Source: Chitinophagaceae bacterium C216
Lineage (GTDB): Bacteria > Bacteroidota > Bacteroidia > Chitinophagales > Chitinophagaceae
Direction: 5' to 3'
Length of the DNA: 64,000 nucleotides
Assembly: GCA_028485475.2 (NCBI GenBank)
Contig: CP144143.1
Span: 2,728,001 to 2,792,000 of the forward strand
A program made the translations under genes and the position numbers. Positions 1-8,428 of this stretch are shown here, piece by piece (position 1 is the first letter of the stretch; every line of letters starts with the position of its first letter). The notes beneath the pieces were generated by a model that had not been told where the DNA came from, did no database searches, and saw only the letters and a list, made by a program, of their open reading frames with translations.

Positions 1-2
1 TC

Positions 3-818
3 CGCAGGCAATTGGAGGAACTGAAGGAACAATTGGCCGAGAAAGATGTACCGCCTGTCGCCACCGTAGATGACCAACTGAAGCTAATGGAGAAATCCTA
101 TGAAATGGCGGCAAAATATCTTCCGAAGAATACGAATACAGAAAATGCTGCACTTGATAACAATGTTACTCCGGCGGTTTCGTCTGCCAACCAAAAAGAG
201 CATTTTGTGGCGTTTACACCTGCAAGAAAAAACACCGTTTCTGCCCTGTACCGTGAGCCTACGGATAGTGCTTTCTTAGCCAATTGGAGCGAAACGAGAA
301 ATCGTGGCTTTTATACCGCAGGTTCCATTGAGCAGGTGGTACAACCCAAAAACAGTATAAAGGCAAGTGTACACGAAACACAAACGATAGTAGGCGAAAC
401 AGGTGTACGTCTTCGTTTATTGGAGCCAGCTCAAACACCACAACGAACCATTCCAAAAGGAACGATTGTAACAGCTAATGCCAAATTTCAGGGAGGGCGA
501 TTACAGCTAAAGATTACTTCAATAGAACTGGAGGGCAATATCATACCGGTAGATATAACCATTTATGACATAGACGGACAGCAAGGTTTGTATGTTCCGT
601 ATTCGCCCGAAATGAATGCCCTTACCGAAATGGCAGGCAATATGAGCCAGACTTCGGGAACCAGCGTGATGCTCACGCAGTCCGCCGGACAGCAGGTTGC
701 CGCAGACCTTAGCCGTGGCGTGGTACAGGGCATTTCTGGCTATTTCGCCAAAAAGGTGCGCACACCCAAAGTAACCCTAAAGGCAGGCCATCAGGTCTTC
801 CTTGTTTCCAAACAATGA
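3..818 (+). CDS. traM: Conjugative transposon protein TraM, C-terminal part
   Basis: This is the C-terminal part of a TraM-family protein of CTnDOT-like elements; the reading frame is open to the window edge, so the N-terminus lies outside. TraM is thought to be an envelope-spanning part of the mating channel, similar to VirB10-type proteins. The visible part has a linker rich in charged residues, then a beta-rich domain (motif around PKGTIVTANAKFQGGR) and a C-terminal Gly/Ser segment before the conserved end TLKAGHQVFL. It is followed at 24 bp by traN, so it sits in the distal tra operon. The family call rests on gene order and domain pattern. Confidence 0.88.
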   Translation, partial: RRQLEELKEQLAEKDVPPVATVDDQLKLMEKSYEMAAKYLPKNTNTENAALDNNVTPAVSSANQKEHFVAFTPARKNTVSALYREPTDSAFLANWSETRNRGFYTAGSIEQVVQPKNSIKASVHETQTIVGETGVRLRLLEPAQTPQRTIPKGTIVTANAKFQGGRLQLKITSIELEGNIIPVDITIYDIDGQQGLYVPYSPEMNALTEMAGNMSQTSGTSVMLTQSAGQQVAADLSRGVVQGISGYFAKKVRTPKVTLKAGHQVFLVSKQ

Positions 819-842
819 TGTTGAACTCAAATATTTTAAACA

Positions 843-1736
843 ATGAAAAATCATTTTAAAACCTTTTGGGCTTTGGCCCTGATACTCGGCTTTGCCGTAC
901 AGTCCTACGCACAGGACAGCATCAAAGCACCGCTTGCCCTGGGCAAAATAGAACCGTACCGCATGGAAGTTACCTACGATAAAACTTCGCATTTGATTTT
1001 CCCTACCGCCATACGCTATGTGGATTTGGGAAGCGAATACCTGATTGCAGGTAAGGCGGAAGATGCGGAAAACGTACTGCGTGTAAAAGCATCGGTAAGG
1101 GATTTTGAACCCGAAACTAATTTTTCGGTCATTACCAATGACGGACGTTTTTACAGCTTCAATGTGTATTACAGTGGGTATCCCGATGCGTTGAGCTATG
1201 ACCTTTTGACCATGCAGAAAGCGGTGGATAAGGCCAACAGTAATGATGTTCTTTTTGAAGAATTGGGCAACAATTCCCCGTCATTGGCGGGTTTGCTTCT
1301 GGAAACCATTTACAAGAAAGACAAACGTATTGTAGAGCATATCGGATCTAAGAGCTTCGGTATTCAGTTTATCCTGAAAGGCATTTACATCCACAACGGT
1401 AAATACTATTTCCATACGGAATTGAGAAACCGTAGCAATGTGCCTTTTCAGATTGATTTTGTCAATTTCAAAGTGGTAGATAAAAAGGTAGCCAAACGCA
1501 CTGTTGTACAGGAACGCCCGTTGATACCGCTTCGTACCTACAAGCCACTCACAGAAATTTCAGGACAAACCACCGAACAGAATGTATTTCTGTTAGACCA
1601 ATTCACTATTGCCAATGATAAGGTACTGTTGATTGAGATTTTTGAAAAGAACGGTGGCCGGCAGCAAACGCTTCAGGTGGAAAATTCGGATTTGATAAAA
1701 GCCCGGTTGATCAGCGATATGCACCTGAAATTTTAA
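843..1736 (+). CDS. traN: Conjugative transposon protein TraN (DUF4138)
   Basis: TraN of Bacteroidota ICEs, a predicted periplasmic or outer-membrane-associated part of the mating apparatus (VirB9-like role by analogy). The 297-residue protein starts with a signal peptide (MKNHFKTFWALALILGFAVQSYAQ) of which the cleavage point is near residue 23. The motif HLIFPTAIRYVDLGS and the later FQIDFVNFKVVDKK are typical of the DUF4138 family. It lies between traM and traO with 24 and 21 bp spacing, in the canonical tra order. Full length for the family. Confidence 0.92.
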   Translation: MKNHFKTFWALALILGFAVQSYAQDSIKAPLALGKIEPYRMEVTYDKTSHLIFPTAIRYVDLGSEYLIAGKAEDAENVLRVKASVRDFEPETNFSVITNDGRFYSFNVYYSGYPDALSYDLLTMQKAVDKANSNDVLFEELGNNSPSLAGLLLETIYKKDKRIVEHIGSKSFGIQFILKGIYIHNGKYYFHTELRNRSNVPFQIDFVNFKVVDKKVAKRTVVQERPLIPLRTYKPLTEISGQTTEQNVFLLDQFTIANDKVLLIEIFEKNGGRQQTLQVENSDLIKARLISDMHLKF

Positions 1737-1757
1737 TAACCTTTTAAAGCAATAGCA

Positions 1758-2318
1758 ATGAAAAAGTATATCTATACCGTGATGCTCGTCCTAATGGGTA
1801 TCACGGTGGCACAGGCACAAAGGATGCTGCCTAAACAGAAAGGATTGGAAATAAGTGCGGGTGTATTGTCCGATGATAAAATTGGTAACGATTATTACAT
1901 CAGCGCAGCAATGACGGTAAACGGTAAGAATGGTAACTATCAGCTTTGGGCGTTGGAATATACCCACCAGTACCACGGGTATAAAGACCTCCGCATACCG
2001 CAGGAAACCTATTCCGCAGAGGGCGGTTACAGCTTCTTTTTGTTGGGCGATGCCCGTAAGAACATCACGCTGAATTTCGCCGTAACAGGTGTGGTCGGTT
2101 ACGAAACCATCAACCGGGGCGAAACAATGTTGTACGACGGTGCGAAGATATTGAGCGAAGATAATTTTATCTACGGTGCAGGCGGTCGCCTCACTTTTGA
2201 AACGTACCTGTCCGACCGTTTTGTATTAGTCCTGCAAGGGCGTACAAAAATCCTTTGGGGTACGGATTTACAACAGTTCCGACCGTCAGCAGGTGTGGGA
2301 TTAAGGTTTAACTTTTAA
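1758..2318 (+). CDS. traO: Conjugal transfer protein TraO
   Basis: TraO-family protein, 186 residues, with an N-terminal signal peptide ending near AQAQ at residue 20. The rest is rich in alternating hydrophobic and aromatic residues, ends in a phenylalanine (GVGLRFNF), and looks like a small outer-membrane beta barrel. In CTnDOT-like elements TraO follows TraN and takes part in mating-pair formation; its exact role is unknown. It is 12 bp upstream of the traQ homologue, so the genes are almost surely co-transcribed. Confidence 0.9.
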   Translation: MKKYIYTVMLVLMGITVAQAQRMLPKQKGLEISAGVLSDDKIGNDYYISAAMTVNGKNGNYQLWALEYTHQYHGYKDLRIPQETYSAEGGYSFFLLGDARKNITLNFAVTGVVGYETINRGETMLYDGAKILSEDNFIYGAGGRLTFETYLSDRFVLVLQGRTKILWGTDLQQFRPSAGVGLRFNF

Positions 2319-2330
2319 AACGTAAAAACG

Positions 2331-2780
2331 ATGATAGCAATATTCAATAAATTCAGAATGGGGTTACTGCCATTGTATGTACTGTTGGCAATCCTCACAG
2401 CTTCGGTTACGCTGGTATCTTGCAGCAAGGATGATGAACTCGAAATACAGAACGATTTTCCTTTTGAGGTAAATGTGATGCCCGTACCAAAAGATGTTGC
2501 CAACGGGCAGACCGTGGAAATACGCATTACCATACAGCGTATCGGAAATTATACAGGTACGCAATACTATCTCAGGTATTTTCAGTTTGATGGTACTGGC
2601 ACGTTGCGGTATTACGATGAACCGCCATACCTACCCAATGATTTGTACCCGCTGCCAACGGAGCAGTTCCGTTTGTATTATACTTCGGCTTCTACCGTAT
2701 CACAGTCCTTTGAGGTGTGGATTTCGGATAGCTTTGGGAACGAAAAGCAAGTGAGCTTTCAGTTTAACAGTAGCGATTAA
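2331..2780 (+). CDS. traQ: TraQ-like conjugal transfer protein (DUF3872)
   Basis: This 149-residue protein matches the DUF3872/TraQ family at the end of CTnDOT-type tra operons. It has a hydrophobic N-terminal segment (about residues 10-30) ending in LVSCSK, which fits a lipobox or membrane anchor, and then an Ig-like beta-sandwich domain of about 110 residues (FPFEVNVMPVPKDVANGQTV region). It is the last gene before a rho-independent terminator, so the tra operon ends here. Its molecular role in transfer is unknown. Confidence 0.86.
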   Translation: MIAIFNKFRMGLLPLYVLLAILTASVTLVSCSKDDELEIQNDFPFEVNVMPVPKDVANGQTVEIRITIQRIGNYTGTQYYLRYFQFDGTGTLRYYDEPPYLPNDLYPLPTEQFRLYYTSASTVSQSFEVWISDSFGNEKQVSFQFNSSD

Positions 2781-2801
2781 GAGAAACAACTTTGATAAAA
2801 G

Positions 2802-2830
2802 AAAAGCCGACTTTAAAGGTCGGTTTTTTT
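2802..2830 (+). terminator. Rho-independent terminator of the tra operon
   Basis: A GCCGAC/GTCGGT stem with an AT-rich loop is followed by seven T residues. It begins about 20 bp after the traQ stop codon. Confidence 0.85.
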
Positions 2831-2890
2831 GCTTCTGATTTTCGACCAAGGATGTTTTTGTTTAAATTTACTTGATATAATTTTCACAAT

Positions 2891-3178
2891 ATGGATGCAG
2901 TTACTTCTCAATTGGTAATGGGAATTATTCCGCTTGTTATCGGAATAGGGCTTATCTACTGGATAAGCAGAAGGAAATTTTACAGGCGTAGTCCTATGGG
3001 AGCGGAGGGCTTTTCAAGTTTTGAAGCATCTGTGTTTATCCGTTTTATAGAACGTGTTGGTAAATGGATCGCCTATGCTTTAATTATTCTTGGCGTTGTT
3101 GTTCTTTGGTCTTATACACAGATGAAAAAAGAGAGGGAGAAAAAGCAACAGGAACTTAATATTGAACAGCCTGCCTAA
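2891..3178 (+). CDS. Small two-helix membrane protein of the ICE
   Basis: A 95-residue protein with two predicted membrane helices (about residues 8-26 and 58-77), a basic segment between them (SRRKFYRR) and a charged tail (MKKEREKKQQE). Similar small proteins are common downstream of tra operons in Bacteroidota ICEs and are often given an unsupported transporter-permease name. Nothing in the sequence supports transport; it could be a mating-channel accessory. It is separated from traQ by the terminator, so it has its own promoter. Confidence 0.6.
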   Translation: MDAVTSQLVMGIIPLVIGIGLIYWISRRKFYRRSPMGAEGFSSFEASVFIRFIERVGKWIAYALIILGVVVLWSYTQMKKEREKKQQELNIEQPA

Positions 3179-3347
3179 CGCTGATCGAAGTTTTTCTGCT
3201 GATTTAATTTCAATCGGATAGCTCAAAAGGCTGTCCGATTTATGTTTATAACAAATGTAAACCGCCAAATACTGCCTTTCAGTGCCAATGGATGCAATAT
3301 TTCCCAATCCTGCAATAAGCCTTTCTAAATTCGACTTCCACAGAAAA

Positions 3348-3671
3348 ATGGAGCAGACTATGGAAGTTATCGCAATACAGAAATCCGCATTTGACGGAAT
3401 GACAAATGAGTTGGAAGCACTTTTGGAACTGACCGAAAACGCTACTCGGAAATATACCCCGATTTTCAAAGAAGAGAAATGGCTGGATAACCAGGAAGTG
3501 TGTTTGATGATGAACATTACCAAACGAACATTGCAGACCTATAAGGATAAGGGTTTGTTGCCTTACTCTAAATTAAACCGCAAGAATTATTACAAACTCT
3601 CGGATGTACAGGCTTTGCTCGAAGCCGGACAGCCGTATAATACCAACGACAATGGATTTACTAACGAATGA
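3348..3671 (+). CDS. Helix-turn-helix (HTH_17-like) DNA-binding protein
   Basis: A MerR/excisionase-like winged helix lies at the C-terminal half: the motif EVCLMMNITKRTLQTYKDKG, followed by LLPYSKLNRKNYYKLSDVQ, is typical of HTH_17 proteins in Bacteroidota mobile elements. I start it at the ATG at 3348 (a second ATG at 3360 is also possible); the upstream in-frame ATG at 3282 would add a tail with no family look. The protein probably works as an excisionase or a regulator of ICE excision and transfer. It overlaps the next HTH gene by 20 bp. Confidence 0.72.
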   Translation: MEQTMEVIAIQKSAFDGMTNELEALLELTENATRKYTPIFKEEKWLDNQEVCLMMNITKRTLQTYKDKGLLPYSKLNRKNYYKLSDVQALLEAGQPYNTNDNGFTNE

Positions 3672-3933
3672 TACCCAAGAAATCATCGCCCATCAGGAGA
3701 TGATAACGCAATTGAAAAAGCGTATCGAAATAATCTTGAAAAATTATCGCCCTGTAATGAACGGGGAAATTTACTTATCGGGTGAAGATGTGTGTAAGTT
3801 GTTACATATTAGTAAACGGACGTTACAGCAATACCGGGATGACACAATATTGCCATACATTCAAATTGGTGGTAAGATTATTTACAAAGAATCAGATATA
3901 CTACATATTCTGGAAAAGAACTATACGGGTTGA
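3652..3933 (+). CDS. Second HTH_17-like DNA-binding protein
   Basis: A 93-residue paralogue of the upstream gene: the N-terminal part is a helical segment (MITQLKKRIEIILKNY) and the HTH has the motif DVCKLLHISKRTLQQYRDDT, followed by LPYIQIGGKIIYKESDI. The start at 3652 overlaps the stop region of the previous gene, so the two are translationally coupled. Pairs of such genes are common in these ICEs and are thought to control excision. No DNA target is visible. Confidence 0.75.
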   Translation: MDLLTNDTQEIIAHQEMITQLKKRIEIILKNYRPVMNGEIYLSGEDVCKLLHISKRTLQQYRDDTILPYIQIGGKIIYKESDILHILEKNYTG

Positions 3934-3938
3934 TTGCT

Positions 3939-4676
3939 TTAGTGATGATCTCTGAATCTTCGTTTTAATATATAGTATCTAAATAAGAGTCTGTCATACC
4001 ATAAGGCAAACAGCAATAATCCTACAGCAATCAAAAGCGTTCTTAATTCAAGATATGGAAATATAAATCCTCCAATTATTCCTCCTGAAAAGAAACAACA
4101 AATAATGGCTAGTTTCAGATAGATGCTTTTACTTAGTTGCATACGCTCGGAACGTTCCTTATAAAATAACATTTGTGATAATTCAATACCAAGATCCGTA
4201 AATAGGCCTGTTAGATGGGTTGTTCTTACTACTGATTGAGACACACGTGTTACCAATGCGTTTTGTAAGCCCATAGCGAACAGTAAAGCTGAAGCTAAAA
4301 GAATAGAATACGGAAAAGGTTCTTTTGTCAGCAGAAAGGAAGAGAAACTAATAACAAATAGTATAAAGACCTCTATAGATATAGGGATTACATAAGTAGC
4401 TTGTTGCTTATATCTTGATACCCATTCCATGATTAGGCTGGAAGCAAAAGCTCCGAACAGAAAAAATAATATATAGAACAAATAAGCAAATGCCATTCTG
4501 TAATCCTTCAAAACAAGTTCTTCTGAAAAGAAAGCGAAATGACCTGTAACATTTGTTGTTAATGTATTCAATTCCAAAACGCTCGTAATGTTTACAATAC
4601 CTGCAACACCCGATAAGATGGAAGCTAATTTAAGATTGTGGGAATAAGTGCGACCTTTCCCTTTATGTCTGAACAT
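3939..4676 (-). CDS. DUF1275 (YoaK-like) membrane protein
   Basis: A 245-residue integral membrane protein with six to seven hydrophobic segments. The motifs GVAGIVNITSVLELNTLTT near residue 25, FAMGLQNALVTRVS near residue 135 and TTHLTGLFTDLG are diagnostic for DUF1275/YoaK. The family is of unknown function; transporter-like roles have been proposed. It runs opposite to the HTH genes and ends 5 bp from them, so it is an accessory cargo gene of the ICE with its own promoter (box at 4695-4702). Confidence 0.85.
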   Translation of the reverse strand: MFRHKGKGRTYSHNLKLASILSGVAGIVNITSVLELNTLTTNVTGHFAFFSEELVLKDYRMAFAYLFYILFFLFGAFASSLIMEWVSRYKQQATYVIPISIEVFILFVISFSSFLLTKEPFPYSILLASALLFAMGLQNALVTRVSQSVVRTTHLTGLFTDLGIELSQMLFYKERSERMQLSKSIYLKLAIICCFFSGGIIGGFIFPYLELRTLLIAVGLLLFALWYDRLLFRYYILKRRFRDHH

Positions 4677-4694
4677 ATTAGGGTTCTTTTATTG

Positions 4695-4702
4695 CAAATT
4701 TA
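4695..4702 (-). promoter_or_regulatory. Bacteroidota -7 box for the DUF1275 gene
   Basis: The minus strand reads TAAATTTG, matching the TAnnTTTG -7 consensus, about 20 bp upstream of the start codon at 4676. Confidence 0.45.
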
Positions 4703-4731
4703 CAAAACTGCCTTTCTTTATTTGCTTGGCA

Positions 4732-4762
4732 TTGTATATAATAAACAACATTCTTACCTTTG
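4732..4762 (+). promoter_or_regulatory. Predicted Bacteroidota promoter of the structured RNA
   Basis: A TACCTTTG -7 box lies at 4755-4762 and a TTG (-33 position) at 4732-4734, spaced 20 bp. Transcription would start near 4770, 35 bp before the folded RNA at 4806. Confidence 0.5.
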
Positions 4763-4805
4763 TTTGATAAAATATAGAAACTTAAAGTTGTTTTTACTTT
4801 AAGTC

Positions 4806-4948
4806 CCACATTGAAAACTGGTAATTTTTAGACTACGGGACGATAATAAGTAAGGACGCTCACGCTATAGGCGTGGGTGCTCGCTTATTCGTAGTCGGGT
4901 ATACCAGTACCTCAATGTCGGTAAGTGTGGTGGCCTACGCTTTTTTTT
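4806..4948 (+). ncRNA. Unidentified long structured RNA / leader
   Basis: A long nested hairpin can be read directly. The pairs are CCACA 4806-4810 with TGTGG 4926-4930, TTGA 4811-4814 with TCAA 4912-4915, ACTGGTA 4817-4823 with TACCAGT 4902-4908, GACTACG 4831-4837 with CGTAGTC 4890-4896, AATAAG 4845-4850 with CTTATT 4884-4889, and a 9-bp stem 4857-4865 with 4871-4879 around a TATAG loop. A run of eight T residues follows at 4941-4948. It lies between a predicted promoter and a receiver-like gene, so it may be a cis-regulator, attenuator or small RNA. I do not recognise it as a known riboswitch or ribozyme. Confidence 0.6.
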
Positions 4949-4982
4949 GTGCAGGTACTCCATTAATTTAATACTGATATAT

Positions 4983-5431
4983 ATGGAAACTGGTACACTA
5001 CAAAAAAAAATACGCTTTCTTTTATCAATGATAAAAGCCCGATTGTAGATATTATCTGCAATGACCTCTCTGATTCAGGATTTGAAATACTATTCCGCTC
5101 GCAACATATCGAAGACGGAATAATTCAGTTATCTGCTTTAACCTCTCTACCTGAGGTCTGTATCATTGATCTTGATTTTTACGATAAGAATGTATTGGCA
5201 GATCTTCAGGAATTACACAAACAATATCCAAGTATTAAGCTGATTGCCCATAGTGATAGAGATACCGAAAAAGCTGTAAAACCGCTTTTGGAAATGGGTT
5301 TTGCAGGTTACCTTCTCATTGGCAGCGATAGGGACGATTTCATAAAAGCCATTGATGGAGTTACCAATGGAGGAAGATATTTTAGTGTGGGCGTAGCGAA
5401 GATTGTACAGGAATATTTTGGCAATAAGTAA
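4983..5431 (+). CDS. Receiver-domain-like protein, frameshifted at a poly-A run
   Basis: The ATG at 4983 opens a frame (METGTLQKK) that stops after 22 codons. From nine A residues at 5002-5010 the next frame is open to 5431 and encodes a response-regulator-like domain: SPIVDIICNDL, the candidate phospho-Asp strand CIIDLDF, and the end MGFAGYLLIGSDRDDFIKAI. One added A would join both parts into a ~150-residue protein. The Lys normally found in the GYLLK motif is Ile, and there is no output domain, so it may be a pseudo-receiver. The break may be transcriptional slippage, a real mutation or a homopolymer sequencing error. An internal TTG at 5195 could start a shorter product. Confidence 0.55.
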
Positions 5432-5652
5432 CAGCCCAATCCTAACACCGTAAAAATATCTATTCAAATCAAGCGACCTTCTTTTGCTTCTTTTCTTTGG
5501 TCGCAGTCTGAAAAGAAAAGAAGTCACTCCCGAATACAACAAATGGGATAAAGAATATCCCACGAAATAATATCGCAATCTGTTTGGTAAAATGTAGAGA
5601 GAGGGAATTGTGTAGGGGTGCATTTTGACAAAGTGGTTGCACCTTTTTAAAT

Positions 5653-5695
5653 GCGAAAAGGCGGTTCCGACCAACGGAAGGATGCGTCTTTTCGC
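5653..5695. repeat. Imperfect palindrome downstream of the ThiF gene
   Basis: GCGAAAAG (5653-5660) pairs with CTTTTCGC (5688-5695), and inside it TTCCG (5665-5669) pairs with CGGAA (5675-5679). It lies 17 bp past the end of the PRTRC operon. It may be a terminator-like structure or a DNA site; there is no clear T-run on the minus strand. The rest of 5432-5711 holds no convincing gene. Confidence 0.45.
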
Positions 5696-5711
5696 CGCCC
5701 GACTTTTGAGG

Positions 5712-6521
5712 TCAGGCAACTTTTAGGGGTTGGGTGTGGAAATTTTTCAGATTAATGAAAAATCCCCTGTTTTCGGTCATTCCGAAGCGAAACATATTCC
5801 ACAATAACGAACAACCCATTTGAGCCAATGTAGCATTGATATACAAATCCTGCTTTTCCAATGCTTCTGCCAAACTACAACTTGGCGTATTGTCCGTTTG
5901 TTCGGACTGTTTCAGCAAGTCGCCAAATTCATCCGTAACCATTGGCAGGCTTGCCACCGTTTCGTACTTTTCGGAGTCGGGTTGTTTGATACTTCCGATA
6001 GTAGATAGTATTACTTGCCCTGTATGTTGGCTGTTCCCAAAATCCAACCAATATTTAGGCTCATCACGGTTGGCTCTGCGTTGTTTGCTCATAGCTGTGA
6101 GCATTTCCGCTATAGCAAACCTTGTCTTTACATTATCCACACAAGAAATATAAATCGTTGCTTTTGTATTTTCGGGCAGTCCTCCCAACGAATTGCGTTC
6201 AAACTTTTGGGTTTCTGCTTTCCAATTCGTTCCCATAAACCGATTGACACGGTTTATGAGTGCAACCGATTTGTACAATCCTGTTTCACTCGGTGAAAAT
6301 CGCTGTCTGCCCAAATTGGCTTCCGTGATAATATCATCATCCCATAAACGCACCTGCAATCCTGCGTGTCCCAACTCTGTTAGGCTATGGCTCATTTCCA
6401 TTAAGGCAGTCAGCACTTTTGAGCCTGTGCCACCTGCACCAATCAAATTGACTTCAATCGGGTTTGTAGGACTTATCAGATAGTTGTCTGTAAAATGTAC
6501 TTTGGTTTTATCTGTATTCAT
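5712..6521 (-). CDS. PRTRC system ThiF-family (E1-like) protein
   Basis: An E1/ThiF/MoeB-type adenylyltransferase of 269 residues. The nucleotide-binding loop GAGGTGS is at residues 28-34, the adenylating Arg motif ANLGRQRF at 68-75, and SCVDNVKTR at 126-134. A Cys in NTPSC (residue 215) sits where the catalytic Cys of E1 enzymes would be. Family knowledge: ThiF members activate the C-terminal Gly of ubiquitin-like proteins. The ATG at 6521 overlaps the protein B stop as TGATG. It is the last gene of the leftward PRTRC operon. Confidence 0.9.
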   Translation of the reverse strand: MNTDKTKVHFTDNYLISPTNPIEVNLIGAGGTGSKVLTALMEMSHSLTELGHAGLQVRLWDDDIITEANLGRQRFSPSETGLYKSVALINRVNRFMGTNWKAETQKFERNSLGGLPENTKATIYISCVDNVKTRFAIAEMLTAMSKQRRANRDEPKYWLDFGNSQHTGQVILSTIGSIKQPDSEKYETVASLPMVTDEFGDLLKQSEQTDNTPSCSLAEALEKQDLYINATLAQMGCSLLWNMFRFGMTENRGFFINLKNFHTQPLKVA

Positions 6522-7246
6522 CACAATAGATTTTTAAGGTTTTTGTTATACGGTTTTAATACTTCTTTTGGAAAGGGATTATCTGTGTTTATAAGGTCTT
6601 TCCAAACCTTTACGCAATCGCCTTTTATGGGATTGTGTTTGCCCAACAAATGGCTGAAATAAGAATTGAAAAAATAGTGTTCCCAAGCCTGTACAAATTC
6701 TTCAACCGATGCGGATTTCTTTATATCTATGCTTACCGTTCCCATACATACTTTACCATCTTCGTAAATATTGAAAAAAGGAGCATAATGGAGTTTGGTT
6801 TTATCATTCGGTCTTCTGTCACTCGCAAGGGCATATACGGTAAGGCTGTTTTTACTCGCTTTCCAAAGCATTGGCGGTACATATCCTTTACCATTGGGTA
6901 TTTTCAGACTGTCCACAAAAAACAACTTTCTTTGCTGTGCTTTGGTGTACCAGATTACCGTGCCTTTTTCCGCACTCGGATTGATATGTAAAATGTTTGT
7001 CGGCAAAATTCCGTTTGGCTTTAAAAAGGCTTTGTCCTTGTCTTTTTCAGTGCGAAGTGACTTTGCCAATATATTTGCTTCTCTCACGGTCAATGGGTGG
7101 GCATTGATTGGATTTCCGTTTTTATCCATATCAAAATGCTCTACATACACATCGGTTGTCCGTCCTTTGGTTTCATAGAATACCAAAGCAGATTTTGGGT
7201 GGTATAATGTACCGAAGTCCTGTGTTATATCGTTTATCGTTTCCAT
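6521..7246 (-). CDS. PRTRC system protein B (E2-like, Prok-E2_D)
   Basis: A 241-residue protein that fits PRTRC protein B, a family grouped by comparative genomics with prokaryotic E2-like folds. The conserved region APFFNIYEDGKVCMGTVSID (residues 155-174) holds a Cys at 167 that could be the E2-type active site. The N-terminus (ITQDFGTLYHPKSALVFYE) is also typical. It overlaps the ThiF gene, which fits an E1/E2 pair made together. No target of conjugation is known. Confidence 0.88.
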   Translation of the reverse strand: METINDITQDFGTLYHPKSALVFYETKGRTTDVYVEHFDMDKNGNPINAHPLTVREANILAKSLRTEKDKDKAFLKPNGILPTNILHINPSAEKGTVIWYTKAQQRKLFFVDSLKIPNGKGYVPPMLWKASKNSLTVYALASDRRPNDKTKLHYAPFFNIYEDGKVCMGTVSIDIKKSASVEEFVQAWEHYFFNSYFSHLLGKHNPIKGDCVKVWKDLINTDNPFPKEVLKPYNKNLKNLL

Positions 7247-7256
7247 ATTTTTGCGT

Positions 7257-8411
7257 TTAACATTGGTGTAAAATATCGCTTAGGTTGTGTAACAATTGAA
7301 ATAACCTGTTTTCAAAACAAAGATTGTTGGCGGTTATATCCCTGCCGTCAAACTGTTTTAGTATAATGGGTTCTTCCATTTGTCCGTATTCCTGTATATC
7401 GGTGTTTACGGATTCTATCAAGGTTTCGTTTAGCCAACCTTTGTGGTCTGCGTAAAATGAAATGTACTTTTCCATTCCGATAATGTTGTCCATATCTTCT
7501 TCAGATGCTTCCCCATTAGGTTTGGCATTGCGGAACACACTTTCATTCGGGTAGGTCAGATACAGGGAAAAGGCTTCTTTTGCTACCGCTAAACATTCCC
7601 TGTCAAACTCATTCCTTACTTTGAACTTTTCAATACGTTGTTCAAATACGGTCAGATTGATGCGGTTATAAATCCGTTGCTCGATAAAGTCCCCGATAAA
7701 TTCGGCTTGTTTAATCTCTGAAAGATAAACTTCGGTTTCTTCTGTATAATCGTCCTGTTCCACCCAATCGTTCATCATTTCGTACATCCAATAGAGGTAA
7801 CTTGCTTCCTGCCTGTAATAAGGAATATCGGCTATATGGTACAGATAAGCACAAACGGACAATAACAAGTGTGCGTTGGCTTTTCGCTTCTTATCGTGCA
7901 AAAGGCGATACAATGGCGAAACAGGAATGTAGAACAAGGTTGCTCCTGTATTGTAGCGTTCTTCACTTACAAAATAGGTTTTCTTGCTGTCCTGTACCAA
8001 ACGGATTTCTTCCCAATCTAAAACTTTGCTCTTTAACTTTTCCTCTACATCAGCCATAGCCAATGCCATATTGTAGGGGTAGGTAAATTGTTTGGTCTGT
8101 GCAGGTTCAATATTATAATGTTCTGCCAATTTGGAAAGGGACTGAAAAAAATCCCTTTCCGTTTTGTCCGATTTCCTGCAAGCCTGTACGGTTTTCGTTT
8201 CTTTCAGTTTCGGCAGAAAGGTGCATTTTAGAAAACCATTGGCAACATCGCTGTTGGAACTGACCTGCGTTTGTCTTTCCGTACTTCGTTGGCGTCCTTT
8301 GGTTTTTGCATCCAATTGGCGAACTCGTTTAACTGGCGGTGCAATTGTCGTTGCCTTTGCTGTTCGGGTGTTATGATAGTTCCCGATAGGATATGTTTGT
8401 GCATAGTTCAT
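7257..8411 (-). CDS. PRTRC-cassette protein, uncharacterised (protein F-like position)
   Basis: A 384-residue protein encoded between PRTRC B and C, the place where protein F or an unnamed cassette protein is found. The first 70 residues are basic and low-complexity (RQRSTERQTQVSSNS region). The middle is helical and rich in Tyr (LYHIADIPYYRQEASYLYWMYEMM). No catalytic motif is visible. Spacing to its neighbours is 10 and 17 bp, so it is part of the operon. The function is unknown; I do not claim the F family on sequence alone. Confidence 0.65.
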   Translation of the reverse strand: MNYAQTYPIGNYHNTRTAKATTIAPPVKRVRQLDAKTKGRQRSTERQTQVSSNSDVANGFLKCTFLPKLKETKTVQACRKSDKTERDFFQSLSKLAEHYNIEPAQTKQFTYPYNMALAMADVEEKLKSKVLDWEEIRLVQDSKKTYFVSEERYNTGATLFYIPVSPLYRLLHDKKRKANAHLLLSVCAYLYHIADIPYYRQEASYLYWMYEMMNDWVEQDDYTEETEVYLSEIKQAEFIGDFIEQRIYNRINLTVFEQRIEKFKVRNEFDRECLAVAKEAFSLYLTYPNESVFRNAKPNGEASEEDMDNIIGMEKYISFYADHKGWLNETLIESVNTDIQEYGQMEEPIILKQFDGRDITANNLCFENRLFQLLHNLSDILHQC

Positions 8412-8428
8412 CGCTTTAAATATTTGGT

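Noticed and set aside
5213-5719. Long leftward frame of 168 codons
   Set aside because: It crosses the receiver-like gene and a palindrome; its protein is rich in rare residue patterns of antisense frames.
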